From assembly GCA_022559845.1 (NCBI GenBank), contig JAHNEJ010001737.1, forward strand, positions 30,120 through 94,119: a DNA stretch of 64,000 nt, given 5' to 3'. A program made the position numbers and the translations under genes. This DNA comes from Amorphophallus konjac (Eukaryota > Streptophyta > Magnoliopsida > Alismatales > Araceae). Under the pieces are notes generated by a model, which saw only the letters and a program-made list of their open reading frames with translations, did not search any database and was not told where the DNA came from. This document shows, piece after piece, positions 24,401-36,400 of this stretch. The first letter of the stretch is position 1, and each line of letters begins with the position of its first letter.

Positions 24401-27400
24401 CTCCGATATTGTACCAGAGGGGGGGTTCCCCTCCTCCATTTTCTGCTGCTGCGGAAAAAAAAATGTGAGGAGGTTAGACCCCCTCTGGTACATGCACCGG
24501 AGGGGGGGGGGGGGGGTTTCCCCTCCATTTTCTGCGGAAAAACAGTAAAAAAAATTGAAGGAGGGAGAGGAAAGGTTACCTTGTCCCTTGGGCTTCCACT
24601 GGAGGGGGTGCTTCCACTGTAGCCTCCTAGCCTCCGGTCCACTTCCACCTCCTATAAAAGGGAGCCTAGAGCTCCAAGGAAGAGACGAAGCAAGAGGAAA
24701 GAGAGAACTCATGAGGAAGACTTGGTGAGCTAAGAGGCCCAAGTGAAGAAAAAAAATGAAGGAGAGTTTGAGCAGCTTACGTAAAAGGAGCCCTTGGAAC
24801 TCCTTAAGGCCTTGAAGGCTTGAAGGAAGAAATGCTTTGTTGTTAAAAAAGCCCACAAAGGGGATATATTGCATGCACGCCCCTATCATTAGGGATATTA
24901 CCTTTGTGGTGAAGGAAGATTGTTGAAATGATAGAGAAATCGAGTGAATTTCAGAAATAGCATAAAGTCATGCAGAAATCTCAAAAAATTACAGAAATAC
25001 CCCCCGTGGGCAGAAAATTACATAAATACCCCCCGTGGGCAGAAAATTGCAGAAATACCTCCGATGGCAGGAAAATTACGGAAATGCCCCCCGATGGCAG
25101 GAAAATTACGGGAATGTCCCGAGGGCAGAAAAACTACATAAATATCCCCGTAAATATCCCCGATGGCAAAAAAAACTACATAAATATCCCCGATGGCGAA
25201 AAAATTACAAAAATACCCCCAAATGGTGGAAAAATTATAAAAATACCCTCAATGGCGGGAAAATGCAAAAGACCCTGGAATATCAGAAAAATTGCGAAAA
25301 TACTACATTTGTCGAAAAATTGCATGAAAGTCATTGTTCAGTCTAGAAACTGCACAAGTTCATGGTTTGTCTCAAAATCACTAAAGAATGCTCTTGTTCC
25401 GGTTGGCGCCGTTTGCACGACTCGGTGGAGGGAAACCACACCCCTTCCCTGAAGCAGTGTGCGCTCTCCTGAGTTCGGTGTATGGCTAACCATCTAAGCC
25501 CATGTATCTATTTCATGGCCAAGAGCTATCATGACCGAAAACTCAGAAATTGATGAAATTGAAAATAAACTCTGAAAGGTCAAGAAAATTCATACTCGGA
25601 ATGGAATGCCTGAGAAGTTGAATGACGGGGCCATTTCTGAGAAGTCAAGAAATCAAGACGAGGAATGCCCGAGAAGTCAAATGACGGGGCCATTTTCGAG
25701 AAGTCAAGAAATAAAGACGAGGAACGCCCGAGAAGTCAGAAGTCAAGAAATAAAGACGAAGAAGGCCAAGAAGTCAGGAAGTCAAGAAGTGATGGGGCTA
25801 TCGCCGAAAAGTCAGAATGACAGATATGTCCAGGAAGTCAAGAAGTGACAGAGCTATCGCCGAAAAGTCAGAATGACAGATATGCTCAAAAAGTCAAGAT
25901 ATGACGGAGCTATCTCCGAGAAATCAAGAAAGGTCAAATATATGCCAAAAAGTCAGAATGACAAGAAAGTCAGGAAGTCGAGAAGCGACGAGGCTATCTC
26001 CAAGAAAGTAAGGAATTGCAAAAATATCCCAAAGTTTGGGAAAGCCGCAGAAATACTCTGATGGAGGAAAATTACAAATATATCCCGCCTCAGATGAGAA
26101 TGTCCTTTATGGACACCAAGGCAACTTAAAGGTCCAATCACAATTAAAAGAGTGATTATGACTATGAAGCAACTTCGAGGGAGCGACAATGATCATCTTG
26201 GCGATCCAACAGTCCTCGGGATGGAATTCAAGTTCAACTGTCCAATCAGGGGATAAAAGTAAATGCAACGACCTGATCAAGACGAAATCAAGTTCAAATA
26301 TCCAAATGCAGATTGAAGCAAATTCAAAGGCTCTGGTTACAACCGGATGTTATCTCGAAAACCTAATTATACAGTCGAGAGCATATGTAATGGTCTTGAA
26401 AGATCGATTGTAATTCAAAGCACGTGTTCAAGAAATGAAGTCTCCAAATTTCTTTGCAAGAGTATGTACCCATAAAGGGGGATCATCAAGATCATTTATG
26501 TCACAACGAACAGAGACAAAAGGCGTTCTTCGACAGTTAATCAAAGGTGTTCGGATTTGTTCCGATGTAAATTAACACCGACTCCGGTCGGTGGAGAAAA
26601 GTCCTGTACATGAACCCTAAATCGTCTGATAAACCCAAAAGCGCGGAATTAACAAGTATGTCAAAATATCCACATATTTATCCAACGAAAACGGATGTTC
26701 GAAAATTCCGCGTGTAAACAGTCGCCGACAGGGTGCCAGCACTGCTCACCATTGCTCGCCGGAGATGGCCGTCCATCGGAGGTTCCCTCGATCACCATCT
26801 GCTGCAAGGGACCACGTGCAGCAATCGAGCGAAGGAGATGAAGCTTAACGGGTCCGTTCGACCCATTTTGCCTGTGACTCCCAGATTTGGGTTAAGTCAT
26901 GGGCAAGTGCGTGCGGATCTAGGCTTGGTCTTGGGTTTGGCTGGGTCTTGGGCCAAAGGTTGCTAGACCGGCCCTGTTGCTAGCACCCAAGCCCAGCAAG
27001 CCTTCGGCCCAAATCTGTTTGAAGCACCTGGCCCGTGAACAATAGCGGCACGATTCAAATTGGAACCGGCTGTCTCTGTTCTGCCACGTATCCCATGGCC
27101 TTCTTCCTCCTACAGCAAGCCATGTTGCCCTAACTGTGTCGGCAGCGCTCCTTGCAACTCCGCTTTAATACGAAGCCGAGCGACAAAGATGTCCCCGCCG
27201 ATGTCAACAGTAATCATGGCTGGCACCTCGGTCATGCTGGACGCGTAGACAATGGTTTTCACCGTCGTATGGGACCACATCGGAGCGAAGCACAAGCCAC
27301 CGCTCTCCACTATCCCAACCCTCCAGACTAAGGAGTCCTCCCTCATCATAGAGGATAAGCGAAGTTCCTTCTAAACTGATGTGAATCCTCTTCATCCTTG

Positions 27401-30400
27401 GGTTAGAGAAAGTCCCCCTGACCGTTGCCCACCGTTGGAAGCGGAGAAGGGCACGGTCTGCCGCTAAGTAACCTGTCTCTGCAATCGCCGCCCATGACTC
27501 TTCCTCCTGCCCAACTGCAAGGAAAGCTGTTGTCGAGAGGGTGAGAAGCCAAGGCATGAGAGAATATATGAAAGAATGGAGCAAACACAACCCAGTTCAA
27601 GAAGGAAATTTGGATGATGTGCCTTCCAGCCATGTTGTGGTCAATTTGGAGGGAGAGGAATAATAGAGTTTTCCACAATGACTTCAGATGGCCTTCTACA
27701 ATCATCATGAACTGCATTCGTTATCGTCACGACTGGAATGTTACGTGCATGGGAGTAAAAGTGTTTAGTCTTCCTTACTACATAAAGACGGGGGGTGGCA
27801 TAGATTGTTTATGTAATTGGGTCTCTCTCTTTTCTTTTCGGGGTAGGAGAGGCTTCTGTCTCTACCAGTTTGGTAGACACATCCCTTTCTTATTTGTCCT
27901 TTTTGCTTGAACCATGCGTCATGTTTTGTTTCTTCTCTTTAATGAAATGTGGGCTGCTGTCACCTTCCAAAAAAAGATTGAAGAATGAATCTTAGGATCT
28001 GTACCACCAAATCTTCTTGAAATTTCACTCTTCCATATAGTCACTTCAGCTGAGAATTTGGTCCTCCTTCCACCTTTCCATTTCCAAGTCTTATTAAATA
28101 TTTGTAGTAGTTTACAGTTTCTGAAGCCAACCTTCTACTTTGGGAATGGATCAGAAGTTCATAATGTCCAATCTTGTTAACAGCCCATAAATCAAATAAA
28201 CCCTCTACTATCCAACAAATTGACATGTTCACCGATTGACGCATTATGTAGTCAAGTCAATAACCCCAGAAACATGGCCACAAGAGAAACAGAAAAAGTT
28301 CATGCCTCCTAGTTAAGAATTCAACTGAATATGGATCTGAACCATCATGGGAGGTAAGTAAGCAAGACTCAAGAACTTCCAGCACACAATACCATGGCAT
28401 CTAGGACTAATCTCAGAAGAAACAGTGATATATGGAACACTGATGGAGAGAGATGAGGTGTGACAACAGATGACCAAATACAAAGTCATGTGGAAAGGGA
28501 GGGAGGGGCGGGTTAACAACCTGATCATAAGCTCTCTGTAGAAATGTGGATGGAATTATGCAGAAAGGCCTGAAACCCCCACAAGACAGGCCAGCAGCAA
28601 AGGTAACAGCATGTTGCTCAGCCATGCCCACATCAAAAAACCTCTCTGGAAATCTGGACTGCAAAAGCTGGAGAGAAGTGTCCATTCCCATGCCACCATG
28701 TACAGCTACTATTTCCTTGTTTCTCTCTGCTTCTGCAGCTAAAGCATCAACAAAGCAATCATTGTATGTTCTTGTAATCCCAACTGTTGAAGAAGCTGAA
28801 TTGTAAGTTGGTGTTTCACAAAGAACTGCATAAAAGAATAGAAAAAGGAAAGATATCAGTAAAAAGCACCATGTTGCAATAGTCTTTCATATCATTAAGA
28901 GACATAGCAATGGATACTATTAAGTGTCGAATTTTGTTTGAACAAACAAATAAACATAACTAGAATCCTCTCCAATCCACTGGGAAATCTATGTGCGGAT
29001 CCGTGACCTAGGTGATAGTGATTCAACACATTCTTTGTCCAATTGTTACAACAGAGGAGTCAAATTTTTATAACAAGCCACCCAGGATAGCAAAATTTTA
29101 TAACAAACTCACCCTTTTTTCTCTGTCTAGAAGATTTGCAAAGTCGAGGGAAGTGTTTGAGGGTTGTTCCCCGGTTGCATCAGTTTCATTGCTGCAACTA
29201 GGAGCCAGTTATTCTACCTGTCTCATGGACCTTGTTCTTTGTTATTTGAGGTACACCGATGAGGCATGGCACTACTTTCAGTAAGGTAACCAGTTGAAAA
29301 ACTTAACCAACTACTTGCATAATTCATCAGCCTCTGGCTAACCACAGATTGATTGGGCTTATGATATTTCATAAAATCAGGATATAAGGAAAATAATACA
29401 AACCAATTCTTTCTAAGCCATTACAGGACATTGGTAATGACTTTGTAGATATTAACCAAGAAACAAGGAAGATTAGTTGACAGAAAGGGGAAGCCTACAT
29501 CAAGTTCATAAACAAATTTCCGTGAGACCTGCTTCAGAGGTTGAATTGCTTGTATGTGGTTCATAGATAAGGTGTCTCTTCACAAAACTAAATCATAAAG
29601 AATGTAGTCATGTGCCAATAATTGACACAAAGATGAAGAACTGCTGGCTTACAAATTTTATTGTTCTTTCCAGCATTTAGGGAAAACAAGTTAACATTTT
29701 TGTCAGGATTCTAACAGAAAACTATCAGCAAAAACAATAAGTATTTTTGGGCTTCCCAAAAATTTGGAGATACAGAAAAGCAAAACCAGAAAGATACATG
29801 AAACGGACCATGACAAATACATGAGAAACCATAGATGCTGTAGTCATCCACATTAAACATGATATCCCTAGGAAATGTTTAACAGAAAAATATGTCAGGG
29901 ACGTGACTATAGGAAGAATTCATATGGACCTTGCTGCTTGACAGCAGTTTCTTTCTTATCAATGCCTGATGTGCCACCAACAGCCTCTTCTGTGATAACA
30001 TGAAGCAACACAGGGCCTGTTGAGTCCAGAGATGCCACTTCACGGAGTACACAGATTAGATCATCAATGTTGTTCCCATTAATTGGGCCAATGTAATATA
30101 GACCAAGCTCTTCAAAGAGAGTTGCTCCTGAAGGACCAATCATGCCACGAGCATACTCATCAATTTTTGCTGCCAACTCATGCATCCCTTTACCAATCCT
30201 TTTTGTAAGACCCTAACCAAATCACCAATGACCACAAAAGATGAGCTTATCAGACATGGGATGCAATTCTAGTTCGCTTGTCTGATATAGATACCGAAGG
30301 TTAATACTGGTGACCCAACAAGGTCAATATCTTTAAATTTTCAGGCATCATAAGTTATAAACAAATAGGCACCATTAATTTTATATGCAAGAAATGGTAC

Positions 30401-33400
30401 CACCATCCTTCAAAACATGAATAAATTCAATGATACACATATTTTGGGGTTACTATGGTAATTTTTGGCAAAATGCATGTTACATGGGTTCACCAGAGAT
30501 CTTTAGTAACAATATTAGGGAATCATAACCCAGAAAAGATGTAAAGGTCAATAATGAAAGATGAGTGGGAAAAGGGAAGCAGTTTAGAAAAATAGAGGAA
30601 GGAGATGAGGGAGATTTGTCTTTCCTACAAGCTGGGTCATTCGATTTGCACTTGACACTGATGCTCTTAAACTGCAAGCAAAAAGGAGAATAGTCATGGG
30701 CCTCCTCGGAAAAGAATTACCGGACTTAATGAGTCCTAAGTTGCCCAGAGAATACACAGGATATGGTTGTTGCCTCTGAGAAGGCCCAAGCTGGTTAGAA
30801 AAGAAAGAGTAGGGGTCTGAATTCACTTTGCATTTTCACTGAAGGGGAGGAGATGACACTGGCACATCCGACTGCTACATTGGGGAAAAGATGGGAAGAG
30901 AAGGGAGTATGGACGTCGTAGATGTCTTTTCCTTCTGAGTAGCATGCCTCCTGATGAGGGTCAAGATGAATCATTAAGGCCATTGCTCTAATGATTGGCT
31001 GTATGAACTGAATAAAAGTGTCCACAGCATGGAATGGATCAGATCTTGGGCACCATGTAGGAAGTGACTAAGCTCAGCAAAGAGATGGCTGCATCTGCAA
31101 CTCGTGTCGTCGAGAGCTTCAAGACAACTGAGTTATCTGTCATGCCAATACACAATCGAACATGATCAGATAACGCAGCAACACAATGCATAAGTAGGAC
31201 ATGTGAAGTAGGAATCTGCAAACATAAAGATTATGAGAAATAAACAATGAGTGGTGATACATTGTCAAGGTTCTTATATAAAAGGTATGGGGTGGTGATA
31301 CATTGGCAAGCAATCAGAGATGAATCTTCCATCAGAGGAGAACAACTTCATCATTAAAATGCAAAAGGGGTCGCAAGTCGCAACAATATCACAAGGAGAT
31401 ACTGGCTTCCCTCAGGGGCAGCAGAAGCAATCGTAACTGCAATGGAGGCAAGTACTTTCTGTATCACTGGAGTAGATTCATTCATAAGCTTTCTGCTGAG
31501 GAGTGGAAGAAGGAGATAGCTTCTGTTTCCTTTTTCTCTGTTATGTAATTTTGCTTTCTTTTAGAAGGAGGAATGTCTCGTCCCTCTTATGACTGTATCA
31601 TCTCTATTTATTTTTTAATAGAATTGGTGGTAGGGGGAAAAAATAGGCAAGTGGAATGGACAGGACGCACCAGTTTATAATGACAAAGAGTTGGTGAAAT
31701 TGGAGGCGCGATGACTGTCCAGCCCATGGTTTGCCATCTCATATGAGATGTCCGAGATCTCTCCGAGATCTCTCTCTCCAAAGGTCATGAGAAACGAAGT
31801 CCCCGAGACCGAGATCTACTCTCCCCCACCCCCCGGTTTCCTCCTTCATCTCTCCATGTCTCTCTCTAACTCGGCCCCCTTGAGCTCTCTCTCCCCAGTC
31901 TCTCTATGTCTCTCCCTCTATGACACTCCCTCGGACTCTCTCTCTCTCCCTCTCTCATCTCTCTCTCCCCCCCGTCTCCCCCTTCTCTCTATCCGAGAGA
32001 GAGGGAGACATAGAGGGGGGGAAGATAGAGAAACATGTACCATTTTTTATGTATTCTTCAGTTTGTGATTCATGTACTATTTTATGTATATCTTTTTAGT
32101 GTAACTTTTGATGTATATTAACATTGATGCATGTGAATGGATTTATTATTATTATCATTACTCTTTATTTTGTAAAATTGAGTTGTCAATTAGAAAAACA
32201 TGTTTGTGAAATTGACTGGTTAGTAGAAAAAAATAGTATTTGCTTAGAAGTAGGCTATATATATATATTTTCCCCGAAATCACCAAACCTAATCTCCTGA
32301 GATTTTTCCGAAATCTCTCCAAGATCTCTTCTCTTCCGCCTTTCCGAGACGGAACCGATATTCGAGACGGAAAACCTTAGTCCAGCCATGAAGTTAGCTC
32401 ACTCAATGTCATGGTCTCATGTAGAGGGCAATTCAGTTATATGGAAGAGATGAAATGGAGGACAAGCAGCTTTAGGTTACATCAAACAAAAGCAATAATA
32501 CCTCAACTACGGAGGCTCAATTGTCATCTCTCATGTCTTAGGGGTAAGAGAAATATGTTACATCATTAGTAATGGACCAGGGAGCCGACAACTGCTTGAA
32601 AAGAGAGAGACATTTGGGTTGGAAGCATGCAAAGGTTATGAAATTTCCAGAATGACTAAGAGAATGAGTGCTAAAGTGGAGTGCGAAGTCCATCAGAAGA
32701 CCAAGGGATGCACCCACGTAACACATGCAGACAGAAGAGTTTATAGTTCAGGACACAACACCAGCTGAAAAGCCTGTTGCTCAAGACAAAATGTGCAACT
32801 GAGGAGTCAATAGCTCAATATAAGCCTACTAACAACCTTCAATTTAGATCAAGATTCCTGAGAGCACATTTACAGGGCTTGTTCTATTTCCTAGATGATT
32901 GGTCAGATCAGAGGAGAAAAAGGTGAAGGGATTACAGGGCGGGCTTGTTCTATTTCCTTGATGATTGGTCAGATACGAATCAATCGGTCTAAGGGAAAGC
33001 CAGGTTTCAATTATGAGGCCATACAAGAATGTAGGGTCACAGAAAACCCTTGTCCTTGATGGTCCACATAAAGAAACTAGATAGGACAATGGGTATGGAC
33101 TAGGAGATGGACAAAAAGCAGAACACAAAGCTAATGAAGGAGGTTTGAACAACACCAAAGAGGCAGAGACTATAGACCTCATAGATAATAAATGCTATAT
33201 TATGCTGGAAATTACCGATTGACAGAATGTAAAAGGTGCGCCTACATTTGGATTTCCATTTTCCATGATAAGAAATCATCAAAACTAGTGTCTCTGATAC
33301 AAAGCCTTAGGCAAGATATAGCAGGGTTGGCAGTATCGGCCGTAACCGAAACGATACCGGACCTGCTCATTGTAGCAAGTCCGAAACAAAAAAAAAATAT

Positions 33401-36400
33401 AATTTCGGGCCGAAACAAAAAAAAAATTTAATGGTTTCGGGCGAAACCGATACCGGTTTCGCCCGAAACTTACAGGTTTCGGACCGAAATCGGACGGTTT
33501 CGGCCGAAACCCGCGTGACCTATTCTCCCTCAGATCTGAGGGAGAAAGGGTCCAAGGACTCAAGGAACTGCTGAGGGGCTGCTGCAGGGTGAGGGAGACT
33601 ACAGGGTTTGCTGCCGCCGCCGTAAAGAAGTGATGTGTGTAGCTGCGTTTTCTTGAGGGAGAGGTTGGGGTTTGTTTTGTTTTTTGTTTTTTTGGTTGGT
33701 TTGAAAGTTTTTTTTGTGTAGGTTAGTTTTTCTGCTGTAGGTTAATTTTAAACCATGAAATATGATAAGACTCCAAATTAAACCCTAATTAGTTCCTTAA
33801 ATTTGGGACTTTTGTCTAATTAAGTTTAGTTAGGGTCAATTGAAGCTCAATTAAGCTTCATTGAATAATTTAGGGTGGGAGCATGCTGGTAATTAATTTT
33901 TATGAAGAGTGTTTAGGGTAAAATTGATAATTAAACCCTAATTACACTCTTACATTTGAAACTTTCCTCTAATTAGGTTTAGTTAGGGTCAATTGAAGCT
34001 CAATTAAGTTTCATTGAATAATTTAGGGTGGGAGCATGCTGGTAATTAATTGTTATGAAGTGTGATTAGGCTAAAATTGATAATTAAGCCCTAATTACAC
34101 CCTTAAATTTGAGATTTTCCTCTAATTAAGTTTAGTTAGGATCAATTGAAGCTCAATTAAGCTTCATTGAAGAATTTAGGGTGGGAGCATACTGATAATT
34201 AATTTTTATGAAGAGTGATTAGGATAAAATTGATAATTAAACCCTAATTACACCCTTAAATTTGGGGCTTTCCTCTAATTAGGTTTGGGACTTTCCTCTA
34301 ATTAGATTTAGTTAGGGTCAATTGAAGCTCAATTAAGCTTCATTGAATAATTTAGGGTGAGACATGCTGGTAATTAATTTTTATAAAGGGTGATTAGCGT
34401 AAAATTAATAATTAAACCCTAATTACACCCTTAAATTTGGGACTTTCCTCTAATTATGTTTAGTTAGGGTCAATTGAAGCTCAATTAAGCTTCATTTAAT
34501 AATTTGAAGCTCTCTTATGTTGAATTGTATTTTTTTCATTGTACATACAACTATTTGTCTTTGAATGTCTTAATGCAGCATCATGCCTAGACGTGAATAA
34601 AGTCAGGAACAACAAGGGCAAGAGGATCCGGGGTGGGCCCACCTCTCCTTAGTTGATGCTGGGAGAAGAAAAGTAAAATGCAATTATTGTGGTAAGGAGA
34701 TACATGGCGGAATTACTAGAGGAAAGTAATATTTGGCAGGGATAAGAGGAGAGGTGAGACAATGTGACAGATGCCCCCGAGAGGTCCAAGAAGAAATGCG
34801 TCAGTGCCTTCTAGGCAAAAAGAAAAGGATGCAACAAAGGGCTGAAGATGAGACTGAAATTGCTGAGGAGATTTCGGGCAGAAGGGGAAGGAGGGATGAT
34901 GATGAGAAAGGCACTGAGGATTCAGATCCAGAGCTGACTGAAGCAATGGAGCGTGAACAAGCTGCTCGAAGGAAAGGAAAAGCACCCATAGGTTCAGGGA
35001 CCTACTCCAGTACAGCTGCACGACGTCCTGACACTGGTGCTGCCCCGCAGAGAGGAGGCCACATGGACAGTTATTTGCACAAAAGGCCCCATGCTACACA
35101 ACCTAAAATCAAACAAGCATTGAGGGATAAAAAAATCAGCAGAAGTTGTAGGGCATGCATTTAAAAGTATATGCGAATAATTTTTTCATACAGGTGTCCC
35201 TGCACATGCAGCTGAGAGTGAATATTTCCAACCTACGCTAGATGCCATAGCAGATGCTGGCCCTGACTTGAAGGCCCCATCACGTCGAGACATATACGGA
35301 CGTGGCCTTGAGGGAGAGGTTGAGGAGCTGCATGACCGGGTTGAAAGCTTCAAGCATATATGGATGGAGAGATGATGCACTATCATGTGTGATGACTGGA
35401 CCGGTACCATGAAGAAGTCCATGATTAATTTTTTGGTCTATTACATCGAAGGTACGATATTTGTTAAATCTGTAGATACATCAAATTATGAAAAAATGAC
35501 AATTATTTATTTTATTTGATGGATAAGATGGTAGACCAAATTGGAGAGGACAATATTGTACAAGTAGTGACTGATAATGAAGCCAGTTATAAGGCTGCAG
35601 GGAAGAAATTGATGCAGAAGCGCAAGCATTTATATTGGCTCTCATGTGCAGCACATTGTCTGGATCTGATACTTGAAGACATAGGGAAGAAAAATAATGT
35701 GAAGAAGATAATTAACAGGGCACAAAAAATCACCCAGTTAATTTATGGCCATCCTAGGATATTGAATATGTTCAGGGAGCATGCAAGTGGAGAGCGAGAT
35801 ATCATCCGTGCAGGGCCAACCAGATTTGCTTCGAATTTCATTTCTTTGGAGTCTTTACACAGCTATAAGAATGCGCTCAATTCTTTCTACTCTATCTCTA
35901 TAGATATCATATGTATTTGATTCAAATTTCATTTCTTTGGAATCTCTGCACAGGTATAAGAATGAGCTGAAAGCTTTCATGTACCACAATGCCCTGCGGA
36001 AATACATGGACAAGTCTAATATGGATACTCAGATGGATTATTTGGATGTCTGTCACATCGTGGAAGACAACAAATTCTGGGGCAGGGTCTCACGGTACAT
36101 GAAAGTAGTCACATCCCTCGTGAAGGTACTAAGAATGGTGGATGGCGATGAGAAGAATAATATGGGATATCTGTACGAGGCTATGGACCGTGCCAAATTA
36201 GAGTTGCAAGATTCTCTTCTCACAGAATATGCAAAGTGGTGGAAAATTATTGACCATAGATGGGACAACACATTACACCACGACTTGCATGCAACTGGTG
36301 AGTGATTACTTGTATTGATACATTGTTCTTTAGGGGCGAGTTTGACTACAGGTTAGAGTAACACGGTTAGGATAAGCACAGGTAGGGTACCACCCAGGGA

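Larger units (their letters stand above)
6199..26720 (+). mobile_element. Tat-like Ty3/gypsy LTR retrotransposon, RT-less, with nested insertion
   Basis: LTRs begin TGTTGAACCCTG and end GTGTAAACA. The left LTR is 6199-14640 (interrupted by a nested element at 7784-13510); the right LTR is 24094-26720. Perfect 5-bp target duplications GTCGC lie at 6194-6198 and 26721-26725. A primer-site candidate (TGGCACGCCCGGTGGGAC) starts 3 nt after the left LTR, and a purine-rich tract (GTGGGGGG) precedes the right LTR. The 9.45-kb interior encodes only integrase remnants (19485-20690). gag, protease, RT and RNase H are not detectable. Tandem arrays and purine tracts fill the rest. Lineage is inferred from the integrase and the EPIIK/LRCLSP wording. 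Confidence 0.88.
24094..26720 (+). repeat. Tat-like right LTR
   Basis: An uninterrupted LTR copy of 2627 bp, TG...CA. It matches the left copy throughout, with indels mainly in the dyad array and in the tandem units. The clean copy shows what the left LTR looked like before the nested insertion. Confidence 0.92.
1226..28520 (-). other. Giant intron 6 (27.3 kb) of the DXS-like gene
   Basis: Donor CAG|GTTGTTAAC at 28520 and acceptor CTTACAG before 1225 delimit the intron. Without the LINEs and nested LTR elements (about 1,650-27,980), less than 1 kb of ordinary intron sequence would remain (about 1,226-1,650 and 27,980-28,520). That is close to intron 5 in size. The expansion is entirely due to layered insertions in both orientations. 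Confidence 0.85.

Noticed and set aside
1653..27976. Single LINE inverted by twin priming (minus-strand part plus plus-strand 3' tail)
   Set aside because: The minus-strand part already contains its own C-terminal block ([13 protein letters not shown] wording), which the plus-strand tail repeats. Twin priming of one RNA cannot duplicate it, so two LINEs are more likely.
28546..28806. Plus-strand ORF of 86 codons
   Set aside because: Antisense to DXS-like exon 6, whose minus-strand product is clearly conserved.
30480..31221. Minus-strand open frames in intron 4 as a possible gene or retrocopy
   Set aside because: Three short frames with no recognisable motif and no shared splice structure. 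Treated as chance open frames.
33770..34515. Interstitial telomere repeats (CCCTAAT motifs)
   Set aside because: CCCTAA occurs once per 155-bp unit, not as a tandem heptamer. It is part of a transposon repeat.
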